Under the pieces are notes generated by a model, which did not search any database, was not told the origin of the DNA, and saw only the letters and a program-made list of their open reading frames with translations. This document shows, piece by piece, positions 50,191-58,302 of a DNA stretch of 64,000 bases; the first letter of the stretch is position 1; each line of letters opens with the position of its first letter. The DNA comes from Streptomyces sp. RerS4 (GTDB taxonomy: Bacteria > Actinomycetota > Actinomycetes > Streptomycetales > Streptomycetaceae). The translations under genes were made by a program, and so were the position numbers. The stretch is taken from contig NZ_CP097322.1 of assembly GCF_023515955.1 (NCBI RefSeq), positions 1,178,001 to 1,242,000 on the forward strand, in the 5' to 3' direction.

Positions 50191-51765
50191 TCACGTGTCG
50201 CGGACCGCGACGATGCCGTTGAACACGCCGACGTAGGCCGTGCCGTCGGGGCCGAGGGTGATCGGCGCCCAGTTGTTGTCGTACAGCGGTCCGGTGCCGG
50301 TCAGTCGCCGCCAGCGGCGCTCGCCGGTGCGGAAGTCGACGGCGGTGAGGTACCAGGCGTCGATGCCCCAGCGGTTGGGCTCCTTCTCGTAGAAGTAGAG
50401 GAGCCCGTTGCCGGTGGAGAGTTTGGGAACGGTCGAGGGTGAGCGGACATCGCTCTCCCACACGGTGTCGCAGCCGCTGCCGTCGGGGCGGACGTCGACG
50501 CGCGTGACACCGCCGACGACGGACGTGCCGAGGAGCAGCGAGGTGGGGTTCTCGTAGCCGTAGTTGTTTTCGACGACGATGCTGTTGCCCCAGGTGATCA
50601 GGGAGTTGTCGGTGGTCGAGGCGCCGGATCGGAAGACGGGCACCTTGCAGATCAGTCTGTGGCCGGCGGGGATGTCGGCGCCCCGCTTGTAGACCAGGAC
50701 GTTCATGCGGTCGTCGGCGTTGTCGGTGATCGCGACGTAGCCGTCGCCGAAGAGGTCCGGGGTGGTGCCCGAACCCTGGTTGACGGAGCCGGGTTTGGTC
50801 CCGGTGCCGCGGTCGTAGGTCTCGCGCCACTGCGCCTCGGGGGTGCCGTCGGCGCCGGCGCGGAAGCCGTAGAGGGCGTGGTCGGTGACGATGGAGACGC
50901 CGTCCTCGGCGACCGAGAAGGAGTTCTGGATCTCCTCGCCCTCCAGCCGGACGGAGCGGATCCGCGAGGTGGTGGGGTCGACGGTGCCGACGCGGCCCTG
51001 GCGGGTGACCCACCAGATGCGGCCGTCCCAGTCGGGCATGACGGACGTCACGGGGTCGCAGGTGCCCTCGGGGCGCAGGTTGGTCCAGCCGACGCAGTCG
51101 TGCGGGACCTGTCCGGTGAGGTCCCAGTCGTCGTCGACGGTGAACTTCCAGCTGCCGTCGGGGTTTTGGGAGTGGGACAGGCGCAGGATGTGCTGGCGGG
51201 AGTCGGCCAGCACGGCCCGGTCCCGGTCGTCCAGGTAGAAGTAGGCGCCGCCCGAGGTGTCCTTGAAGATCTTCGAGAAGTCGAGCGAGGTGATCGCCTC
51301 GACCGTCGAGGAGCGCTGCGGGAGGGAGTACTCCGCGAGCGTGGCGAGCGTACGGGGCTCCAGGAGCTTGACCTTGAAGCCGGAGAACGTTCCGCACACG
51401 GTGACCAGCCGGCCGCCGGCGTCGAAAGTGGCGGTGGCGCATTCCCCGCCGAGGGCGGCGATCTTCTCGCTGGTGACCTTCGGGTTCCTGCCGAGCGGTC
51501 CGGACCAGGGGACCGTGGCGCTGCCGGAGGCGTCGGCGTGCATGCCGCTGCGGCCGTTGGGCGCCAGGAAGGGGTGTTGCGGCGGGGCGTCACCGGGCAG
51601 CGCCGCGGCGGTCGCGGGGGCGCCGTCGTAGTGGCTGACCAGGCGGTGGCCGGGCGCCTTGGGGATCTCCTCGGCCCGCGCGGTCGGGACGAGCCCGTAC
51701 GCCACCGTCAGGACGGCGAGCGCGGGGACCACCGCGCAGTCCATTGTTCTTCGCAACCGGAACAT
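50191..51765 (-). CDS. Secreted beta-propeller-like hypothetical protein
   Basis: A 524-aa exported protein. The signal peptide (RLRRTMDCAVVPALAVLTVAYG) ends near PTARA-EE. The mature part has repeated strand patterns such as WDGRIWWVTRQGRVGTVD, YVAITDNADDRMNVLVYKRG and WAPITLGPDGTAYVGVFNGIVAVRD, suggesting a PQQ-like propeller. AAGGAGG upstream sets ATG 51765. No catalytic motif recognised. Confidence 0.78.
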   Translation of the reverse strand: MFRLRRTMDCAVVPALAVLTVAYGLVPTARAEEIPKAPGHRLVSHYDGAPATAAALPGDAPPQHPFLAPNGRSGMHADASGSATVPWSGPLGRNPKVTSEKIAALGGECATATFDAGGRLVTVCGTFSGFKVKLLEPRTLATLAEYSLPQRSSTVEAITSLDFSKIFKDTSGGAYFYLDDRDRAVLADSRQHILRLSHSQNPDGSWKFTVDDDWDLTGQVPHDCVGWTNLRPEGTCDPVTSVMPDWDGRIWWVTRQGRVGTVDPTTSRIRSVRLEGEEIQNSFSVAEDGVSIVTDHALYGFRAGADGTPEAQWRETYDRGTGTKPGSVNQGSGTTPDLFGDGYVAITDNADDRMNVLVYKRGADIPAGHRLICKVPVFRSGASTTDNSLITWGNSIVVENNYGYENPTSLLLGTSVVGGVTRVDVRPDGSGCDTVWESDVRSPSTVPKLSTGNGLLYFYEKEPNRWGIDAWYLTAVDFRTGERRWRRLTGTGPLYDNNWAPITLGPDGTAYVGVFNGIVAVRDT

Positions 51766-51919
51766 CAGGTCAACCTCCTTCGGTGTCAAGCCTGTTGACA
51801 CCGTGTCTGACGTCGCGCCGCCGCCAACGGACGCTAGATCGCACGGCCCGAGGAGTCCATGGATGTTCGGGAGGATTCACGTACGCGCAACAGTCGATCG
51901 GCAAGCGCCGATCGGTGGG

Positions 51920-52579
51920 TCAACCGCGCGCGATGTCCTCCCAGTGGGTCGTACGGTCGCACCAGCGCCCGAGCAGCACCGGGTCGTGGCCGACGGCGAG
52001 CAGCCCGGCGCCGGTCTCGGCGCGGTACTCCTCCACGACGGCGACCAGGGCCGCGGTGGTGGAGGCGTCGAGCATCGCGGTCATCTCGTCGCAGACGAGC
52101 CAGCGCGGGCGCAGCACCAATGCCCTTGCGAGGCAGGCGCGTTGCAGTTGCCCGTCGCTGACCTCGTGGGGGCGTCGGGCGAGCAGGTCGGGCCCGAGGC
52201 CGACCCGGTCGGCGAGCGCGGCGACGGCCGAGGCCGCTTCCCTACGTCGCCCCGTGGCCCGGAGCGGTTCCGCGACGAGGTCGTGGAGCCGCAGGCGGGG
52301 GTCGGCCGCCAGGCGGGGCTGCTGGAAGACGACGCCGACGTCGACGCGCAGGGCGCGCGGGGCCCGGTGCCGGAAGCCGGTGACGGTGCGGCCGTCGAGG
52401 GTGACGGTCCCCGCGTCGGGTCGGTGCAGCAGGGCGGCGACGCGGGCGAGGGTGGACTTGCCGCAGCCGCTGGGGCCGAGCAGGCCGAGGGCTTCGCCGG
52501 GTGCCAGGGTCAGGTGCGCGTCCCGGACGACGGGGTGGCGGCGGTCGTAGCCGGCGGTGATGCCGTGGAGCTCAAGCAC
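51920..52579 (-). CDS. nikE: ABC transporter ATPase, NikE-like
   Basis: A 219-aa ATPase: Walker A GPSGCGKST, Q-loop VFQQPRLA, signature VSDGQLQRACLARAL (degenerate LSGGQ), Walker B LVCDEMTAMLD and H-loop VGHD. Oligopeptide/nickel-type second ATPase but shorter than usual (about 260-330 aa), lacking the C-terminal extension. GTG 52579 overlaps the preceding ATPase stop by 8 bases. Last gene of the operon. Confidence 0.8.
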   Translation of the reverse strand: MLELHGITAGYDRRHPVVRDAHLTLAPGEALGLLGPSGCGKSTLARVAALLHRPDAGTVTLDGRTVTGFRHRAPRALRVDVGVVFQQPRLAADPRLRLHDLVAEPLRATGRRREAASAVAALADRVGLGPDLLARRPHEVSDGQLQRACLARALVLRPRWLVCDEMTAMLDASTTAALVAVVEEYRAETGAGLLAVGHDPVLLGRWCDRTTHWEDIARG

Positions 52580-53618
52580 GGTGGCAGGCCACTCCTTCGG
52601 TGAGGGCCGGCCGGTCGGTGCGGCAGTCGGCGTCGGCGAGGGGGCAGCGGGGGGCGAAGGCGCAGCCGGGCGGGAGGGCGCCCAGTTCGGGCGGGGCGCC
52701 GGGGATGGGGGTGAAGGCCCGTTCGGGCAGGGCGTCGAGCAGGCCCCGGGCGTAGGGGTGGCGGGGGCCGGGCCCGTGGAAGAACGTCGCGGCGGGGGCG
52801 ATCTCCACGATGCGGCCGGCGTACATGACGGCGACGGTGTCGGCGATCCGCTGGGCGGCGGCCAGGTCGTGGGTGATCATCAGCAGGGCGCGGCCGGTGT
52901 CGCGGGTGTGGGCACGCAGTTCGTCGACGGTGCGGTGGACGAGGTCCCGGTCGAGGCCGGTGGTCGGCTCGTCGGCGAGGAGCAGGGGCGCGTCCCCGAT
53001 GAGCGCGAGGGCGGTGGCGGCCCGTTGGGCGAGGCCGCCCGACAGCTCGTGGGGGTGGCGGTCGAGGTGGCTCGCGGGGAAGGCGGCCCGCTCGGCGGCG
53101 GCCTCGGCGGCGGCGCGCACGGCCTTCCTCCGGGATCCCGCCGAGCCCGCCGTGCCGGGGTCGGTGAGTTCCCGGACGGTTTCCTCCAGGTGGGAGCGGA
53201 CCGTGCGGACCGGGGTGAGGTGCGCGGCGGGGCTCTGCGGGACCAGGGCGACGCGTCGGCCGCGCACCTTCCGGGCGAGGGTGGTCTCGTCGGCGGCGAG
53301 CAGGTCGAGGCCGTCGGCGAGGCGGGCGGAGCCCGAGGTCTCCGCGTTGCCGGGGAGGAGTCCGAGCAGGGCGGAGGCCAGGACGGACTTCCCGCAGCCG
53401 CTCTCGCCGACGAGGGTCAGGCACTCCCCCGCCCGCAGCTCGAAACGGGCGTCGGTGACGGCCTCGACGTGGTGCGCTCGGCGCCGCCCGCCCCGCATCC
53501 GGAACCGCACCGAGAGCCCCTCGACGGTGAGGACGGCGGCGGGCGTCGAGGCGTCGGGCGTCGAGGCGTCGGGCGTCGAGGCGTCGGGCATCGGACGGGC
53601 GGGATGGCGGGCGGTCAC
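52572..53618 (-). CDS. nikD: ABC transporter ATPase, NikD-like
   Basis: A 348-aa ATPase with Walker A GESGCGKSVL, Q-loop VPQSPAAHL, signature LSGGLAQRAATALAL, Walker B LLLADEPTTGLD and H-loop ITHDL, plus the C-terminal oligopeptide/nickel extension with Cys residues (GCAFAPRCPLADADC). GTG 53618 overlaps the permease stop by 4 bases. Near the N-terminus PDAST occurs three times, from a 15-bp tandem repeat at about 53543-53590. Confidence 0.85.
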   Translation of the reverse strand: MTARHPARPMPDASTPDASTPDASTPAAVLTVEGLSVRFRMRGGRRRAHHVEAVTDARFELRAGECLTLVGESGCGKSVLASALLGLLPGNAETSGSARLADGLDLLAADETTLARKVRGRRVALVPQSPAAHLTPVRTVRSHLEETVRELTDPGTAGSAGSRRKAVRAAAEAAAERAAFPASHLDRHPHELSGGLAQRAATALALIGDAPLLLADEPTTGLDRDLVHRTVDELRAHTRDTGRALLMITHDLAAAQRIADTVAVMYAGRIVEIAPAATFFHGPGPRHPYARGLLDALPERAFTPIPGAPPELGALPPGCAFAPRCPLADADCRTDRPALTEGVACHRA

Positions 53619-54484
53619 AGGGTCAGCTCCGAGCGGCGGCGGGGGCTCTGGCGGTCGTGCCAGGCGCCGGCGAGGCCGGCGATGGCCAGCGTCGGCAGGA
53701 TCAACAGCAGGCCGGGGAAGAGCGTGGGCCACCAGTCGCCGGCCAGGAGCGAGCCGCGGGCGCTCTGGACGAGGGTGCCGAGGCTCGCCTGATGGGAGGG
53801 CAGGCCGAGGCCCAGGAAGGAGAGCGCCGACTCGTGCCACATGGCGTGCGGGACCATCAGTACGGCGGCCAACCCGGCCTGGGGCAGGATGCCCGGGACC
53901 AGGTGGCGCAGAGTGACCCGCAGCCGTGAGGCGCCGCCCGAGACGGCCGCGTCCACGTAGGGGCGACCGCGCAGGGAGAGGACTTCCGCGCGCACGATGC
54001 GGGCCGTGGACAGCCAGTGGGTCAGGGCCACGGACACGACGACCGGCCAGATCCCGGGCCGGAACATGGCCACGACGAAGATCCCGAGCAGCAGGTGCGG
54101 GATGGCGGACAGGGTGTCGACGGCCCGCATCAGGAGTCGGTCGACGCGGCCGCCGAGGGAGCCCGCGGCGGCGCCCACGGCGGTGCCGATCACGGTGGCG
54201 ACGAGGGCCGCCACCAGGCCGACGAGCAGCGAGACCCGCAGTCCGTAGACGCAGCGCAGCAGCAGGTCGCGGCCGACGTCGTCGGTGCCGAAGGGGTGGG
54301 ACCAGGACGGCGGTCGGAGTTTGGCCGCGAGGTCGACGGCCTGCTGGTCGAGCTGGACCAGCGGCGGCACCAGCAGGACGGCGAGGGCGAGGACGGCCAG
54401 CACGGCGGCCGAGACGCGCACCCGCAGGGCGCGGGTGGAGCGCCCGGGGCGGCGGCCGTGTGAACGCCGGCGGAGTTCAGCCAT
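53615..54484 (-). CDS. nikC: ABC transporter permease, NikC-like
   Basis: A 289-aa BPD_transp_1 permease with about six TM helices. It has the family sequence HPFGTDDVGRDLLLRCVYGLRVSL near residue 63 and an EAA-like loop with conserved glycine (VDAAVSGGASRLRVTLRHLVPG). Overlaps both neighbours by 4-8 bases. Confidence 0.87.
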   Translation of the reverse strand: MAELRRRSHGRRPGRSTRALRVRVSAAVLAVLALAVLLVPPLVQLDQQAVDLAAKLRPPSWSHPFGTDDVGRDLLLRCVYGLRVSLLVGLVAALVATVIGTAVGAAAGSLGGRVDRLLMRAVDTLSAIPHLLLGIFVVAMFRPGIWPVVVSVALTHWLSTARIVRAEVLSLRGRPYVDAAVSGGASRLRVTLRHLVPGILPQAGLAAVLMVPHAMWHESALSFLGLGLPSHQASLGTLVQSARGSLLAGDWWPTLFPGLLLILPTLAIAGLAGAWHDRQSPRRRSELTL

Positions 54485-55442
54485 CGAAGCCCACCCTCGG
54501 GTCGGCGAGTCCGTAGAGCAGGTCGGACAGCAGGTTCCCGACGAGGACGGCGGCCGTGGCCAGGACCGTCAGGGCGGCGAGCAGCGGGAAGTCCACGGAC
54601 GTCGCCGCCTGGACGGTGGCGGCGGCGATGCCGGGCCAGCTGAAGACGGTCTCGACCAGCAGGGCGCCGGTGATCAGTTCGGGTACGCGGGAGCCGACGA
54701 GGGTCAGCATCGGGAGCATCCCGGAGCGCAGTGCGTGCCCGAGCAGCACGCGCCGCTCGGACAGGCCCCGGGCGCGGGCGCCGCGTACGGGGTCCTCGTC
54801 GAGCGCGTCGGCGACGCCCTGGCGTACGTAGAGGTAGAACCAGGGCAGTTGGGACAGGCCCAGGACGAGCGCGGGAAGCACCAGGTGGGAGGCGACCTGG
54901 CCTGCGGTGATCGTGTCGCTGGCCGCGTCGGTCAGTCCGCCGGAGGGCAGGACGCCCAGGCGCACGGAGAAGAACCAGATGGCGAGCAGTCCGAGCCAGA
55001 AGGCCGGGGCGGCCTCCAGGGTGTACGCGAGGCCGGACACGGCCCGGTCGAGCGGGCCGCCCCGGCGCCGCGCGGCGAGTACGCCGAGGCCGGTGCCGAG
55101 GAGGACGGCGACGGCGAAGGCGCTGCCGGCGAGGAGCGTCGACCAGCCGAGGCGGGCGGTGATGACGTCGGCGACGGGTTGGCGCATCACGGCGGAGGTG
55201 CCGAGGTCGCCGGTGAGCGCGGAGCCGAGCCAGTCCCACCAGCGCGTCACGAGCGGCCGGTCCACGCCGAGGTTGGCCCGCAGTTGGTCGAGTTCGGCCT
55301 GCGAGGCGGTGAGGCCGGCGGTGCCGGCGTAGGCCTTGACGGGGTCGAAGGGGGACAGCGCGGCGACGGCGAAGACGCCGAAGGTGACGGCGAGCAGGAC
55401 CGGGGCGGCGGAGAGGATCCGCCGCCCGGTCATGCGTGCCAT
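54477..55442 (-). CDS. nikB: ABC transporter permease, NikB-like
   Basis: A 321-aa permease with the characteristic DppB/NikB N-terminal helix, the long external segment (DQLRANLGVDRPLVTRWWDWLGSAL) and the EAA loop (VRGARARGLSERRVLLGHALRSG). Start at ATG 55442; ATG 55433 is also possible. 23 bp after the binding-protein gene. Confidence 0.87.
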   Translation of the reverse strand: MARMTGRRILSAAPVLLAVTFGVFAVAALSPFDPVKAYAGTAGLTASQAELDQLRANLGVDRPLVTRWWDWLGSALTGDLGTSAVMRQPVADVITARLGWSTLLAGSAFAVAVLLGTGLGVLAARRRGGPLDRAVSGLAYTLEAAPAFWLGLLAIWFFSVRLGVLPSGGLTDAASDTITAGQVASHLVLPALVLGLSQLPWFYLYVRQGVADALDEDPVRGARARGLSERRVLLGHALRSGMLPMLTLVGSRVPELITGALLVETVFSWPGIAAATVQAATSVDFPLLAALTVLATAAVLVGNLLSDLLYGLADPRVGFDG

Positions 55443-55465
55443 CGGCCCCCAGGGGAGGCGGGGGT

Positions 55466-57058
55466 TCACTTCTGCTTGGGCTTCCACTGCTCGACGTTCC
55501 ACCAGGGGCCGGAGCCGAGGCCGTGGTCGTGCGGCTCGACCTGGGTGCTCGGGCCCTCCCACTTGTCGTTGACGACGTAGAGGTGGTCGATGTGGGTGAG
55601 GAAGACGTAGCCGGGGTTGCCCACGAGTTCGCGCTGCACGGTGTCGTAGGCGGCCTTGCGGACGGCCGGGTCGCCGCTGCGGCGGCCGTCGAGGAGGGCC
55701 TGGTCGACGGTGGGGTTGGCGTACTGGGCCATGTTGTTGAAGCCGTCGCCGGCGAGGGAGGAGGTCAGCAGCAGGTACTGGTCGAAGTCGGGGTCGGCCG
55801 GGGAGCCGCCGCCCGCGAGGACGGCGTCGGTCTTCATCCGGGGTTCGATGACCTCCCAGGTGCCGGCCTCGGTCTTCACCTCGACGCCGGCCTTGCGGGC
55901 GTCGGAGGCGAAGGCCAGCGCGTGGTCCTGGCGGATCTTGTCGCCGGAGGTGTACCAGAGCGGGAAGGAGGCGCGGACGCCGTCCTTGACACGGATGCCG
56001 TCCTCGCCCGCCTTCCAGCCGGCGTCGTCGAGGACCTTCTTCGCGCGTTCGAGGTCGTACGGGCGCTCCGTGCCGGCGGTGAACCAGCGGCTGTCGGTCG
56101 GGACGGGGCCGTAGGCCGCCTTGCCGGCGTCCTCCAGGAGCTTGTCGACCATGGCCTGGCGGTCGACGGCGATGTCGAGGGCCTGGCGGACGGCCGTGTC
56201 GCCGGTGACGGGGTGGTGCGTGGGGAGAGTGACGTTGCGGTAGTCGAAGGTCTTGGCGGCGAAGGTCCGGCGGGCGCCGTCCTGGGCGAATCCCTTGGCG
56301 AGGTTCGGGGGCAGGATCGCCGCGTCGAGTTCGCCGGAGCGCAGCCGGGTGGCGCGGACGTCGTCGTCCTTGACGACGGCCATCGTGAACTTCTTCACCG
56401 CCGGCTCGCCGCCCCAGTAGTGGGGGTTGGCCTTGAAGGAGATCTTCTCGCCCTTGGACCAGGCGGTCAGCACGTAGGGGCCGGTGCCGACGGGCCTGGT
56501 CGTGAAGTCGCCGCTGTTGACGTCCTGGCGGCCCGCGACGTGTTCGGGGGCGATGGGCAGGACGGTGCGCTCGGCGAACGGCGCGTAGGGGTACTTGAGC
56601 GTGAAGACGACCCGGTCCTCGCCCTGGGCGGTGACGCTCTCGATGGCGTCCAGCTCGGTCTTCGAGGCGTTGTTCGTCTTCGGGTCGAGGATCGTGCGGT
56701 AGGTGAACTCGACGTCCTTGGCGGTGAACGGCTCGCCGTCGCTGAACTTCACGCCGTGGCGCAGGCGGTAGGTGTACGTGCGGCCGTCGGCGGAGACGTC
56801 GGGGAGGGCCTCGGCGAGCGCCGGCTGGAGCTTCATGTCCGCGTCGTGGGTGAGGAGCCCGTCGAAGAGCTTGGAGTTGCCGTCCTTGCCGTAGCCGAGC
56901 AGCGGGCTCAGGGTCTCCGGTTCGGTCGCGATGCCGACCACGGCGGAGTCCGCGGGGGCGGATCCGGTGGGGTTCGAGCAGGCCGCCACGCCCGTGATGA
57001 GTGCGGTGGCGAGGGTCGCGCGGACCGCTCCCCGTACGCGTGCTGTCCGGGCCGTCAT
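55466..57058 (-). CDS. nikA: Nickel/peptide ABC transporter substrate-binding lipoprotein, NikA-like
   Basis: A 530-aa family 5 solute-binding protein. A signal peptide with lipobox ITGVAAC places the lipidated cysteine at residue 27. The family sequences GKDGNSKLFDGLL, RHGVKFSDGEPFTAKDV and RPVGTGPYVLTAW are present. The nickel assignment rests on the Nur box upstream and on the S. coelicolor precedent of a Nur-repressed nik ABC cluster; sequence alone would equally allow peptides. ATG 57058 is chosen over 57085 because the longer start has no RBS. Confidence 0.78.
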   Translation of the reverse strand: MTARTARVRGAVRATLATALITGVAACSNPTGSAPADSAVVGIATEPETLSPLLGYGKDGNSKLFDGLLTHDADMKLQPALAEALPDVSADGRTYTYRLRHGVKFSDGEPFTAKDVEFTYRTILDPKTNNASKTELDAIESVTAQGEDRVVFTLKYPYAPFAERTVLPIAPEHVAGRQDVNSGDFTTRPVGTGPYVLTAWSKGEKISFKANPHYWGGEPAVKKFTMAVVKDDDVRATRLRSGELDAAILPPNLAKGFAQDGARRTFAAKTFDYRNVTLPTHHPVTGDTAVRQALDIAVDRQAMVDKLLEDAGKAAYGPVPTDSRWFTAGTERPYDLERAKKVLDDAGWKAGEDGIRVKDGVRASFPLWYTSGDKIRQDHALAFASDARKAGVEVKTEAGTWEVIEPRMKTDAVLAGGGSPADPDFDQYLLLTSSLAGDGFNNMAQYANPTVDQALLDGRRSGDPAVRKAAYDTVQRELVGNPGYVFLTHIDHLYVVNDKWEGPSTQVEPHDHGLGSGPWWNVEQWKPKQK

Positions 57059-57091
57059 GCTGTGCACATCCCTGTTTACGATCATCTGTTA

Positions 57092-57108
57092 TTGCAAAGA
57101 GATCGCAA
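57092..57108. promoter_or_regulatory. Nur-box-like operator (nickel-responsive)
   Basis: TTGCAA-AGAGA-TCGCAA matches the Streptomyces Nur consensus (tTGCaa-N5-ttGCAA, from memory) at 11 of 12 arm positions, embedded in a 23-bp inverted repeat (TTATTGC, 9 bases, GCAATAA; 57089-57111) in the nikA promoter. It is the most A/T-rich spot in the neighbourhood. Confidence 0.8.
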
Positions 57109-57271
57109 TAATGCCAGAGGGGAACAGAAGAAGACGAACCGGGGCACAGCGAAGGCGCGGACGGGGCGGAGCGGGCACCGGAGCCCACCGGAGCGCGCCG
57201 GGGGTCTTGTCGGCGGCGCCCGCGCGTGCCATACATGTCTAGACCAATCATCGGACGTGGAGGAAGGCCCC

Positions 57272-58237
57272 GTGCGACGCACCACTCCCCCGCGCCCCCT
57301 CCGCGCGACCCTCGCCCTCACCCTGGCCCTCGCCGCCCTCGGCGCGTGCGCCCCGGACGGCGGCGACGCCCCGCCCGCGCCCGTCGGACTCACCGCCCAA
57401 GCCGGCAGCGCCACGTCCGTCCACGTCATGTGGGACTCGGCCCCCGCCGCCGACCGGGTCACCGGCTACCAGGTCTTCCAGTCCGGCCGACTGGTGCGCG
57501 AACTGCCCGCCGACAAGACGATGGTGGACATCACGGACCTCGCGCCGCGGACCGCCTACGCGTTCACCGTCCGGGCCAAGGACGCCACCGGCAGGCGCTC
57601 CGCCCCGAGCGCGACCGCCGAGGTGACCACCCCGCTCGCCCGCGCCGAGGACCGTCAGGCCCCCACGGCCCCGACCGCCACCACCGGCCGCGCCGAGGGT
57701 CCCCGTACGGTCCGCCTCGACTGGGCGGCGGCGACGGACGACACGGGCGTGACCGCGTACGACGTCCACCAGGGCGGCGTCCGGATCCACACGGCCGGCG
57801 CCGGCGAGCGCGGCGCCACCCTGACCGGACTCCAGCCCGGCACGGCGTACGAGTTCACCGTGCGCGCCCGGGACGGCGCCGACAACGCCTCCCCCGACGG
57901 CCCCACCGTCACCGTGACCACCCCCGCCGACCCGGCGCGGGGCCCGCGCACCGCGCCCGGCGCCTTCACGGCGACGGCCGCGCCCGGGGCCGTCGAGCTC
58001 GGCTGGAGCGCCCCCGACACCGGCCGCCCGACTACCGAGTACGAGCTCTACGTCAACGACAAGCCCGTCACCGTCATCCAGTTCGGCGCCGGCGCGGTAC
58101 CCACGGGCCGGGCCGCGTACCGGCTCACCGCGAGCGAGCCGGCCGGGACGGTCTGGACCCTGAAACTGCGCGCCCGACTGCCCGACGGCAACTGGGGCGC
58201 CTTCTGCGAGGAACGCCGGATCACCCTCACCGGCTGA
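57272..58237 (+). CDS. Fibronectin type III lipoprotein
   Basis: A 321-aa lipoprotein. Signal peptide TLALTLALAALGAC places the lipidated cysteine at residue 26. Three Fn3 domains follow (about 30-125, 130-220 and 225-321), each with the W...Y.V and T.Y.F.V pattern (VHVMWDSA, GYQVFQSG, YAFTVRAKD). GGAGGAAG before GTG 57272 sets the start. Divergent from nikA, so the Nur box may influence it too. No catalytic domain; probably binds wall or polysaccharide. Confidence 0.83.
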   Translation: MRRTTPPRPLRATLALTLALAALGACAPDGGDAPPAPVGLTAQAGSATSVHVMWDSAPAADRVTGYQVFQSGRLVRELPADKTMVDITDLAPRTAYAFTVRAKDATGRRSAPSATAEVTTPLARAEDRQAPTAPTATTGRAEGPRTVRLDWAAATDDTGVTAYDVHQGGVRIHTAGAGERGATLTGLQPGTAYEFTVRARDGADNASPDGPTVTVTTPADPARGPRTAPGAFTATAAPGAVELGWSAPDTGRPTTEYELYVNDKPVTVIQFGAGAVPTGRAAYRLTASEPAGTVWTLKLRARLPDGNWGAFCEERRITLTG

Positions 58238-58302
58238 CCCCGATCGGGCGCCATACGGGCCGAACGCCACTGCCGCGAACAAAGATCGCGCACAATACAT
58301 CC

